DNA of 12,588 bases from CAYQPF01 sp964419225 (GTDB lineage Bacteria > Cloacimonadota > Cloacimonadia > Cloacimonadales > CAYQPF01). A program made the position numbers and the translations under genes. The first letter of the stretch is position 1. The number at the start of each line of letters is the position of its first letter. The notes under the pieces were generated by a model that saw only the letters and a program-made list of their open reading frames with translations, was not told the DNA's origin and did no database searches. Below, in pieces: positions 5,709 through 12,588 of this stretch. The stretch lies in contig CAYQPF010000151.1 of assembly GCA_964419225.1 (NCBI GenBank), positions 1 through 12,588 on the forward strand, written 5' to 3'.

Positions 5709-7394
5709 TCACTGTGTTCTTTTATATATGTTATTGGCTTTGTCCACCAGTTTAAATCCCTTAATATCATTAGATAAAGATTCATTCTTACCCAAAATGA
5801 GAAATCCATTTAAATCCAAAGACTGAGCAAAAAGAGTCAATACCTGTCTTTGCAGATCTTTGTCAAAATAGATCAACACATTCCGGCAAAAGATTAATTG
5901 AAATTCATGGAAACTTCCCTGATTCAGCAAACTATGCTGAAAGAAAAGGATTTTATCTAAAATTGATCCCTGCATCTGTCCCAAAGAACCTATCTTACTA
6001 AAATACTTTGCTAAACTTATTAATCCTCCGGCTTCCTGGTAATTGGATTCAGCTTTCTCCAAAAACGAAACAGGCAATAATCCATTTTTGGCTTCTTCAA
6101 CCACAAAAGGATTGATATCTGATGCATAAATCTGGGTCTTTTTCAATAATCCTGCTTCTTCTAATTTAATTGCAAGACTATATGCTTCCATCCCTGTAGA
6201 ACAACCTGCACTCCATACTTTAATATGAGGATATGATTCCAGATAAGGTAAAACAGTTTCTCCAATTGCTTTGTAGATGATTGGATCCCGGAACATATCC
6301 GTAACATTGATGCTGAATTCCAAAAACAGTAGCTCAAAAACCTCATCATCGTTAAGAACTACTTGCTTGAAGCGATTAAAAGAATGTATTCTGAGCTCAT
6401 TCATTCCCTTTTTTATTCGACGCTTAATACTCTCCTTTTCATAACGCAGATAATTGTAGCCATACTTTTTATCTATCGCTGTAAGGAATAACTGTAAATC
6501 CTGATCCGTTATTTCTATCTCAATCTTCACCAACATTCTGCTAAGATAATAAACAATTTCCGGCAAAGGAAATTTATAATCAACTAATCCTGTTTTCCAG
6601 GCATTCAAAACCATATCTCTGGCTTCGCATTCCTCAGGATCTTCAATAATTATCTCAGACCCGCTGTTATGTAATAATTCCAGTGATGATGTCCCGTCAC
6701 TACCATAACCACTCAATAAAACAGCTATTAAATGACTGCCATACTCCTGTGCCGCAGTATCAAACAAACGGGAAATTGATGGTCTCGAATAATTGATTTT
6801 TTCTTCCGTTGTCAGATAAATCTTTCCCTTTTTTATTATTAAGTGATGAGCGGGGGGAGCGATATATACTTTTCCAGGTTCAATTATAAGTCCGTTGGCA
6901 ACTTCTGCTACTGTATATGCAGTACGTTCTTTAATTAAATTGTTCAAATGATTCGGTGACTGCTCCATTACATGCTGTACTATAAAAATTGAAACTTCAG
7001 CAAGAGGCAATTTGTTCATTATGGCCAAAATAGGATCCAGACTCCCTGCAGAACCTCCAATTACGATAGCTTTGACTACCCTGTTTTCCTTGAAACGAAT
7101 ATTTGTACCTGCCTGGTTTATATTTCGGATTCCCAGCCGGGTTAAATATGATGATAAATACCTGCAAAAAACTATTATCCTGACTTTTTTATGAAGACCT
7201 GAGAGTAGTTTCTCTTGTAAAACTGTAATAATCTCTGAGGGCAACATTTTAGCGTCTAAAAATGCCAGTTCTACCTCTTCTGTATTACATTTCCGAATCT
7301 GCTCAACAGCTTTTTTTACTTCTGCTGCACTGCTAATACTACCTTGAAAATTCAGATAGGTCGCATTATCCTTTACAATCAGATTTATTTTCAC
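5709..7394 (-). CDS. STAS-like/CheB methylesterase/CheR methyltransferase fusion
   Basis: A 561-aa cytoplasmic fusion of the two opposing receptor-modification enzymes of chemotaxis. Residues 1-95 look like a STAS-type domain: a strand-rich start with NFQGSI, then ELAFLDAKMLPSEII (43-56), then VRIIVF...LTRLGI. This is inferred from pattern only. CheB (about 107-285) keeps the triad S115 in GGSAG, H141 in VQH and D233 in GSDG. CheR (about 295-561) has FRD at 368-370, the SAM-binding AGCSTGMEAYS at 396-406 (commonly GEEPYS) and FCRNVLIYF at 502-510. The receiver that normally gates CheB is absent; the STAS-like domain occupies its place. The start is GTG, 2 nt after the upstream kinase stop, with AGGG about 8 nt before it. 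No MCP gene is in the window, so the substrate is open. It could modify glutamates in the neighbouring kinase, or distant receptors. Confidence 0.92.
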   Translation of the reverse strand: MKINLIVKDNATYLNFQGSISSAAEVKKAVEQIRKCNTEEVELAFLDAKMLPSEIITVLQEKLLSGLHKKVRIIVFCRYLSSYLTRLGIRNINQAGTNIRFKENRVVKAIVIGGSAGSLDPILAIMNKLPLAEVSIFIVQHVMEQSPNHLNNLIKERTAYTVAEVANGLIIEPGKVYIAPPAHHLIIKKGKIYLTTEEKINYSRPSISRLFDTAAQEYGSHLIAVLLSGYGSDGTSSLELLHNSGSEIIIEDPEECEARDMVLNAWKTGLVDYKFPLPEIVYYLSRMLVKIEIEITDQDLQLFLTAIDKKYGYNYLRYEKESIKRRIKKGMNELRIHSFNRFKQVVLNDDEVFELLFLEFSINVTDMFRDPIIYKAIGETVLPYLESYPHIKVWSAGCSTGMEAYSLAIKLEEAGLLKKTQIYASDINPFVVEEAKNGLLPVSFLEKAESNYQEAGGLISLAKYFSKIGSLGQMQGSILDKILFFQHSLLNQGSFHEFQLIFCRNVLIYFDKDLQRQVLTLFAQSLDLNGFLILGKNESLSNDIKGFKLVDKANNIYKRTQ

Positions 7395-7396
7395 AG

Positions 7397-10300
7397 TTAT
7401 ACCCTTTTACCAATCCAGGCTTGAATAAGACTTAGTAAAGCGTCGTATTCTATGGGTTTGGCTATATAATCATTGGCACCTGCTTCAATACACTTCCCTC
7501 TGTCCTCTTTTAAAGCTTTTGCAGTAAGTGCTATAATCGGAGTATGTTTGATATCTTCATCTTCACGAATCAGTTTCATGGCAGTAAAACCATCCATTAC
7601 AGGCATCATTATATCCATCAATACCAGATCGAATTGCTCCTTCTTCATCATTTCAATTGCCACCTTTCCGTTCTGGGCATCCTGGATGAGCATTCCCTTA
7701 TTCTCCAAAGCTGAACTTAATACATAAACGTTCTTGATATCATCATCTACTATCAGAATTTTCTTTCCTTTAAGATTACCGCTTATCATTTCACTCAAAG
7801 AGTTTTTGGGTTCCGGTACAGCTTCAACTTCCTTCTCAATACTCAAAAACACACCCAGTTCATCTAACAAACGTTGTACAGAATTTATCGTCTTGATGAT
7901 TATCCGGTCGGCATATTGCTTAATTTGCTTCTCTTCCTGTTCACTCAAGTCCCTTCCTGTATAAACTATGATTGATATTTTTATCTTTTTCTGTCTTATC
8001 GTTTTGCATAAATTTAATCCACTACCGTCTTTCAAACCTAAATCTATTATAACAGCGTCGTAACTGAAATTCTCCAACTCCTTCATTGCCTCTGCTTCTG
8101 TACCTACACTGCTAACTTCGATATTCTCATCACCAATAAATTCTGCCAATACATTGCGTTGAATCTCATTATCCTCGACAATAAGTAATTGCTTTTTCTT
8201 ACCAGGATTGTATGCAACAAGTTCCATTATTACAGCTTTAATTTCTTCTTCTTTGACAGGCTTCTGAATAACATTCATAGCACCAAGTTCCAACATCCCC
8301 AAATCCTTATCCATAGATGAAATGATTTGAATAGGGATATTCTTTAAACTTTTCGAGCTCTTAAAACTATGCAGCAACTGTACTCCATTTGAGTCTGGCA
8401 AGAAAATATCCAGAATAATTCCGGTCGGAAGATATTTTTGTGCCATCTGAAGGCCTTCTGCTGCTGTTGCTGCATGGACAAACTGCTTTCCCATACCATG
8501 GATCACATTTCCTACTATGCTGGCAAAAACCATATCATCTTCGACAATTAAAAACATCTGTTTGGTCTTGTCCAAATTGGTTTTATCATCTTTTACGATA
8601 ACTGCCTCAACTATACTCTGTTGATTCAATTTTTGTTCAGAAGGCATAACCCGCTTTTTCTCAATAACCGGTTTGACAGATTCTTCTTCTTTTTTCAGAG
8701 CTGTGTTGTCTTCTCCAATCTCTAAGGGCAACCACATGGTAAATACGCTTCCCTTTCCTTCATTACTCTTCAAAGTAATCTCTCCACCTAACATATTGGT
8801 CAGTCGTTTTGCTATCGTCAACCCGAGTCCGGTACCACCAAACTCTCTCGATAAGGAACTGTCCACCTGATGAAAAGCATCAAAGATCTTATTCTGCTGG
8901 TTGGATGAAATACCCACTCCGGAATCAGATACTTCCAGTTTAACCGGCCGCAGAGGGTTGTCTGTTATACTAAAATTCACATGCACAAAGCCCTGACTTG
9001 TAAACTTCATAGCATTAGAAACAAAATTCCTTAATACTTGAGAAACTTTGTCCGAATCTGTTATTATACTTTGCTTGATTTCATTGGTAATAAGAAATTC
9101 CAATTTTTTATTCTGAGCATCCTGATAAAAATAATTATGTAGTTCCTTCACCCATACTTCCGGTGACACTCTTTCAATCCGAATTACATTTTTTCCGGCC
9201 TCTAATTTGGAAAGATCCAGGATATCATTAATCAGCCTTAACAGCTCTTCCCCGGAAGAGTGTATCACTGTCGCCTTTTTTATATCTTCTTCCTGCATAT
9301 TGCCTTTATCGTTACGGGCAATCAATTTGGACAACATCAGGATCGAGTTCAAAGGCGTGCGTAATTCATGGCTCATGTTAGCCAGAAATTCGGATTTATA
9401 CTGATTTGAATGCTCTAAATCCTTTGCTCTTTTGTCCAAATCTGCCTTTGCAATAATTAATGTTTCGTTAGTCTCGCTCAATTCTTCCTGTTGTTGTTGC
9501 AATAACTTTTGTTGCTCTTCCATTTGAGCATTTGATTGCCGTAATTCTTCGGTTTGTTGTTGTAACTGTTGCTGTTGCTCTTCCATTTGGGCATTAGACT
9601 GCTGTAATTCTTCGGTTTGTTGTTGTAACTGTTGCTGTTGTTCCTCCATCTCCTGATTCATTTTTTGTAGAATCACTGCCTTTTCTTCTGCAGATGCTTG
9701 TGCGTCCCTGGCTTGTTCCAGGAAGAGTTGAACTTGTTCTTTTAGACGACTGGATAAAACATAAGAAGCAAGAATTCCACTTGTCTGATTTAAGAAATCC
9801 ATCTCAATTGCTGTTATAGCCTGGGTTGTGGCTATTTCTACAACACCATAGATCTCATTTTCATACAATAAAGGATAAGTAAAGGTATTATAAGGTATCT
9901 GAACTGCAGTTCCACTCACTATTTCTGTATCGGTTACTCCCATGTTTTTCAGTAAAATCGGCTTCTTCTCTAAGGCTGCCTGGCCAACGACTCCCTCTCC
10001 CAATTGAAATTCATTAGACAGTCTGTCCCTCGCAGTATAGGCATATGAACTCAACAGTTTCAAAGTTTTGCCCTCGGATATGGGTACATACAGTACTCCC
10101 CGACCTATTTTCAGATATCTGCCAATAAAGCTTATCGCTTTTTCTGCCCTTTCTTGCAAAGACAAATCTCCACTGATTTCCTTCGTTAACTCATTTATCC
10201 CGTCTTTTAACCAGTTTTGCTCTGCATTGTGGGCAGCATTTGTACGCAAATTATCATTCATCCTCTTCAAAGCAAAACCTAAAGTATCATTATCACTGCG

Positions 10301-11104
10301 GGGTTGAATATCAGCCTCATAATTCCCGCTGGCAATTGTGTCTGCCTGCCTTACTACCTGCTCAAGGTTACTGACCACTTTTTGCAATGCAGCAAAGATT
10401 CCGGTGGGATTAGTGCCAAAATCAACTTTTAAATCTCCGGATATTACTCTGTTGGCAGCCTCATTAACAAAATCAGGTTCTCCACCTATCTTGTTTTGCA
10501 TCATGCGGATAACGAAAACAGTCACACTCACTGCTATTACAAATGTTATAAATAGCATGAACAATAAAGTTCTGGTTGTCGTAGTAGTTTTTTCATTGGT
10601 TGAAACTACACTCGCATGCATCATTCTCATTTTTATTTCCCGAATCTCCAAAAGCGTTTCCTGCATACTATCTATTTGCATGTATTGCTGTTGTTTTGCT
10701 TCTGAAACTGACGTTTGTCGGGTAAAATCTATGTTTTTGTAGATACTCCACTCAGATTTAAATTTGCTGAATAATTTTAAGATATCTGGAGTACTAAACA
10801 ATTTATCCAATTCTGAGATACCGGAATCTATGTCCTGTTTTGAAGATGCAATTATTGTAAGGTTTCTTTCTAATTCACTACCACTAATACCATCTGAAAT
10901 TATCTCAGAGGCTAATTCCAAATCAGAGAGGTGAGTTACCATGTTTCCGATTAGATTAGATTTTTCCACTTCTACAGCAATAGTGCCTGATACCTCATTA
11001 TCAATTTTCTTCATCTGAGTGATAGCATAAATGAAAGACAAAACCAGAATAAATGTAATTATGGAATATCCGCCAATGAGAATTGTACGCATTATTGTTT
11101 TCAT
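7397..11104 (-). CDS. Membrane hybrid histidine kinase with GAF and three receivers
   Basis: A 1235-aa inner-membrane sensor kinase, first gene of the operon. Membrane helices at about 9-28 and 180-201 enclose a helical extracytoplasmic sensor of about 150 aa (CHASE3 or four-helix-bundle type). One or two HAMP modules (about 202-290, IGGEP start) come next, then a GAF domain (about 305-455). A long coiled coil (about 456-570) contains three 21-residue E/Q-rich repeats (486-548). HisKA has H579 in MSHELRTP. The HATPase has N693/N697, DSGVG at 727-731 and GGTGLGL at 756-762. Three receivers follow: about 850-965 (D856/D857, D899, K948), 972-1087 (E977/D978, D1021, K1071) and 1115-1230 (D1120-D1122, D1164, T1194, K1216). 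All phospho-acceptors are intact. The middle receiver is the most divergent (DLGLKDGSG). The ATG at 11104 has AAGGAG about 5 nt upstream. The CheB-CheR fusion begins 2 nt after the stop. The signal sensed is unknown. Confidence 0.94.
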   Translation of the reverse strand: MKTIMRTILIGGYSIITFILVLSFIYAITQMKKIDNEVSGTIAVEVEKSNLIGNMVTHLSDLELASEIISDGISGSELERNLTIIASSKQDIDSGISELDKLFSTPDILKLFSKFKSEWSIYKNIDFTRQTSVSEAKQQQYMQIDSMQETLLEIREIKMRMMHASVVSTNEKTTTTTRTLLFMLFITFVIAVSVTVFVIRMMQNKIGGEPDFVNEAANRVISGDLKVDFGTNPTGIFAALQKVVSNLEQVVRQADTIASGNYEADIQPRSDNDTLGFALKRMNDNLRTNAAHNAEQNWLKDGINELTKEISGDLSLQERAEKAISFIGRYLKIGRGVLYVPISEGKTLKLLSSYAYTARDRLSNEFQLGEGVVGQAALEKKPILLKNMGVTDTEIVSGTAVQIPYNTFTYPLLYENEIYGVVEIATTQAITAIEMDFLNQTSGILASYVLSSRLKEQVQLFLEQARDAQASAEEKAVILQKMNQEMEEQQQQLQQQTEELQQSNAQMEEQQQQLQQQTEELRQSNAQMEEQQKLLQQQQEELSETNETLIIAKADLDKRAKDLEHSNQYKSEFLANMSHELRTPLNSILMLSKLIARNDKGNMQEEDIKKATVIHSSGEELLRLINDILDLSKLEAGKNVIRIERVSPEVWVKELHNYFYQDAQNKKLEFLITNEIKQSIITDSDKVSQVLRNFVSNAMKFTSQGFVHVNFSITDNPLRPVKLEVSDSGVGISSNQQNKIFDAFHQVDSSLSREFGGTGLGLTIAKRLTNMLGGEITLKSNEGKGSVFTMWLPLEIGEDNTALKKEEESVKPVIEKKRVMPSEQKLNQQSIVEAVIVKDDKTNLDKTKQMFLIVEDDMVFASIVGNVIHGMGKQFVHAATAAEGLQMAQKYLPTGIILDIFLPDSNGVQLLHSFKSSKSLKNIPIQIISSMDKDLGMLELGAMNVIQKPVKEEEIKAVIMELVAYNPGKKKQLLIVEDNEIQRNVLAEFIGDENIEVSSVGTEAEAMKELENFSYDAVIIDLGLKDGSGLNLCKTIRQKKIKISIIVYTGRDLSEQEEKQIKQYADRIIIKTINSVQRLLDELGVFLSIEKEVEAVPEPKNSLSEMISGNLKGKKILIVDDDIKNVYVLSSALENKGMLIQDAQNGKVAIEMMKKEQFDLVLMDIMMPVMDGFTAMKLIREDEDIKHTPIIALTAKALKEDRGKCIEAGANDYIAKPIEYDALLSLIQAWIGKRV
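9461..9649 (-). repeat. Three in-frame 63-bp repeats encoding a coiled coil
   Basis: Three tandem 63-bp units (9649-9587, 9586-9524, 9523-9461) within the membrane kinase encode 21-residue blocks of the form MEEQQQQLQQQTEELQQSNA plus Q. Twenty-one residues equal three heptads, so gain or loss of a unit would keep the coiled-coil register. The first two units are nearly identical in DNA; the third is more diverged (KLLQQQQEELSETNE). Confidence 0.9.
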
Positions 11105-11124
11105 ACTCTCTCCTTATTATAACC

Positions 11125-11146
11125 TGTTTATTCACTGTAGTAAACA
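11125..11146. promoter_or_regulatory. Inverted repeat upstream of the membrane kinase gene
   Basis: TGTTTA (11125-11130), a 10-bp centre and TAAACA (11141-11146) form a perfect 6-bp-arm palindrome 20 nt before the kinase start. Its size and position suit an operator or a leader hairpin. No specific regulator is recognised. Confidence 0.35.
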
Positions 11147-11160
11147 CTGTTCCTATTTAC

Positions 11161-11189
11161 AAAATAAACATCACAGATTCTTATTGCAA
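11161..11189 (-). promoter_or_regulatory. Candidate promoter of the kinase operon
   Basis: On the minus strand TTGCAA (11189-11184), a 17-bp spacer and TATTTT (11166-11161) each match sigma-70 boxes at four of six bases. This would give a leader of about 50 nt containing the Shine-Dalgarno. The surrounding AT-rich DNA makes chance matches common. Confidence 0.35.
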
Positions 11190-11255
11190 GTTTTTTTTAA
11201 GATTTATTCTAAGATTTTCCAAGAATTTGTTCTTTTGTTAAAAAATAAATAAAAC

Positions 11256-11284
11256 TTGACTATAGAAAATATTATTTGTAATTT
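11256..11284 (+). promoter_or_regulatory. Candidate promoter of the receiver-PAS gene
   Basis: TTGACT (11256-11261), a 17-bp spacer and TAATTT (11279-11284). The -35 box is good (five of six) and the -10 box is weak. A start about 45 nt before the ATG would result. Confidence 0.35.
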
Positions 11285-11293
11285 AAGCACATA

Positions 11294-11309
11294 TTTTTGA
11301 TCTCAAAAA
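11294..11309. promoter_or_regulatory. 16-bp inverted repeat in the leader of the receiver-PAS gene
   Basis: TTTTTGA and TCAAAAA flank a 2-bp centre, forming a compact palindrome just downstream of the candidate promoter and 13 nt before the Shine-Dalgarno. It could be an operator; the low complexity makes this tentative. Confidence 0.3.
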
Positions 11310-11333
11310 ATTTGATTGAAACAGGAGATTATT

Positions 11334-12588
11334 ATGTTTGATTCCCATAAGAAAACTCTTCTCCTTGTTGAGGATGAAATACTCATCGCCCTCATGGAAA
11401 TCAGACAACTTGAAGAAGAGAATTATGATGTTATTCACATCAGAAATGGTGAAACTGCTGTGCAATATATGAACCAGAATGGTGCCGAAATAGATCTGAT
11501 ACTCATGGATATAGATCTTGGTGCAGGGATGGATGGAACCGAAGCTGCCGACCTGATTCTGAAAACCTGTGAAGTTCCGATAGTATTCCTCTCCTCCCAT
11601 ATAGAACCGGAAATTGTCGAAAAAACTGAGAAGATAACTTCTTATGGATATGTTGTAAAAAATAGTATAGCAACGGTTCTTTTTGCTTCTGTTAAAATGG
11701 CTTTCAAACTGTTTAATGCCAAAAAGGAAATTCAAGTTCATCAAAATACTTTAAGAGCCACAATATCAGAGCTGGAGGAAACCAATAATAAGCTACTTAA
11801 AAGCAATGTAGCAATTTTCCTCAATGAAGAAAAATACCGCAAACTGGTTGAACTGTCGCCAGACCTTATCGCTATCCACCGGGATGGTAACATTCTCTAC
11901 ATCAATCCGGCCGGAGCAAAGCTCTTGGGTTACTCCAATCCAAATGAGCTCATCGGACAATCTATCCTGCAATACATAAAAGCAAAGGATAATTTTATTA
12001 CAGCCCAAACCATCAAAGATGATTTCTCAGTTCTGAAAAACAATAACCATGAGCAAACCATTTGTTCCAGAAATGGACAAGAAATAATTGTTGATATGTC
12101 CGGAGTCCCTATCATTTATGATAATATGGAAGCTGTTCAGATCATAGGACGGGACATTACAGAAAGAAAATTAATGGATAAAAAGCTTAAAGAAAGTAAT
12201 GATTTTCTCTGGCTTTTATTAGATACACTTCCTATGCCGGTTTTTTACAAAGACAAAGACAGAAAATACACAGGCTGTAATCGTGCCTTTGAAGAATTCA
12301 TGGGTTTAAAAAAGGATGAGATAATAGGAAAAACAGTGTATGAGATATCCAGCAAAGAATTAGCAATTATTTACGATCAAAAAGATCAGGCGTTGTTTGA
12401 TAACCCAGGGAAACAACACTATGAATCTAAATTTGTCAATACCAATGGAATTGAATTGTGTATTGCTTTTGATAAAGCAACCGTTATAAACAGTTTGGGC
12501 CAAATCGAAGGGATAATCGGCATAATTACAGATATCAGTGATTTAAAAATGTTGGAAAAAACTACCCGAATTCACCGGGATAATTTAC
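11334..12588 (+). CDS. Receiver-PAS-PAS signalling protein, probably sensor kinase (3' end outside window)
   Basis: An open frame of 418 codons that runs off the right edge. It starts at ATG 11334 with AGGAG 6 nt upstream. Residues 6-125 are a receiver domain: E13/D14, phospho-acceptor D59 in LILMDIDLG, S87/S88 in VFLSSH and K109 in YVVKNS. A helical linker (about 130-163) leads to a first PAS domain (about 164-275, starting NEEKYRKLVELSPDLIAIHR and ending in the PAC-type GRDITERK). A second PAS domain follows (about 287-403, DTLPMPVFYKD to ITDISDLKM). The family usually ends in HisKA and HATPase domains, so the missing part is probably a kinase; this is inference. It has no membrane segment so far, so it is likely cytoplasmic. 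It is divergent from the kinase operon and shares its 229-bp upstream region. The receiver at the front suggests it receives phosphate from another kinase, possibly that next door. Confidence 0.9.
   Translation, partial: MFDSHKKTLLLVEDEILIALMEIRQLEEENYDVIHIRNGETAVQYMNQNGAEIDLILMDIDLGAGMDGTEAADLILKTCEVPIVFLSSHIEPEIVEKTEKITSYGYVVKNSIATVLFASVKMAFKLFNAKKEIQVHQNTLRATISELEETNNKLLKSNVAIFLNEEKYRKLVELSPDLIAIHRDGNILYINPAGAKLLGYSNPNELIGQSILQYIKAKDNFITAQTIKDDFSVLKNNNHEQTICSRNGQEIIVDMSGVPIIYDNMEAVQIIGRDITERKLMDKKLKESNDFLWLLLDTLPMPVFYKDKDRKYTGCNRAFEEFMGLKKDEIIGKTVYEISSKELAIIYDQKDQALFDNPGKQHYESKFVNTNGIELCIAFDKATVINSLGQIEGIIGIITDISDLKMLEKTTRIHRDNL

Noticed and set aside
10338..10742. 134-codon frame on the plus strand
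   Set aside because: It lies entirely opposite the sensor/HAMP part of the membrane kinase, whose domain order is continuous. The translation is Thr/Ser/Leu low-complexity without motifs.
11116..11121. Perfect TATAAT on the minus strand, with TTTACT 17 bp upstream, before the membrane kinase
   Set aside because: Transcription would begin inside or after the Shine-Dalgarno, leaving a nearly leaderless message. The upstream candidate at 11161-11189 keeps the ribosome binding site.
11190..11200. T-run as a plus-strand terminator
   Set aside because: No GC-rich stem precedes it, and no plus-strand gene lies upstream.
11283..11744. 153-codon frame on the minus strand
   Set aside because: It lies opposite a frame with a clear receiver domain, ribosome binding site and continuing PAS domains. 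Its own translation shows no recognisable domain.

Overview
This AT-rich bacterial window holds two gene blocks on the minus strand and one partial gene on the plus strand, with a repeat-rich gap between the two blocks. The YidC has a large periplasmic domain, which points to a cell with an outer membrane. The KhpB/Jag-next-to-YidC order and the hybrid kinases fit several anaerobe-rich phyla (for example Cloacimonadota or Spirochaetota). I cannot fix the phylum from sequence alone.

Block 1 (1-3330, minus strand, read from high to low coordinate) is a tightly packed ribosome/membrane-insertion operon: rpmH (L34), rnpA (RNase P protein), yidD, yidC, khpB/jag, then the N-terminal third of an MBL-fold hydrolase that runs off the left edge. 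The genes abut or overlap: 0 nt between rpmH and rnpA, 17 nt overlap of rnpA and yidD, 14 nt overlap of khpB and the hydrolase. Neither dnaA (upstream) nor mnmE (downstream), the usual neighbours, is present in the window. The yidC start is best moved to an internal TTG preceded by a perfect GGAGG.

The gap (3331-3910) has no gene. It holds a candidate rpmH promoter, a 34-bp exact direct repeat in two copies, a 151-bp MITE-like element with inverted ends and internal CCCTT/AAGGG hairpins, and a 20-bp near-palindrome. No convincing T-tailed terminator was found.

Block 2 (3911-11104, minus strand) is a three-gene signalling operon with 2- and 7-nt spacers. It encodes (i) a 1235-aa membrane kinase with extracytoplasmic sensor, HAMP, GAF, E/Q-rich coiled coil, HisKA, HATPase and three receivers; (ii) a 561-aa fusion of a STAS-like domain with CheB methylesterase and CheR methyltransferase; and (iii) a 596-aa receiver-kinase-receiver protein. 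All phospho-acceptor and catalytic residues look intact. There is no MCP, CheA, CheW or CheY here, so this is a chemotaxis-derived phosphorelay whose methylation target is not evident. The E/Q-rich heptad repeats of the membrane kinase are a candidate target (inference).

A divergent plus-strand gene (11334 to the right edge) encodes a receiver followed by two PAS domains, probably the start of a further sensor kinase. It shares a 229-bp intergenic region with the kinase operon, which contains candidate promoters and two short inverted repeats.
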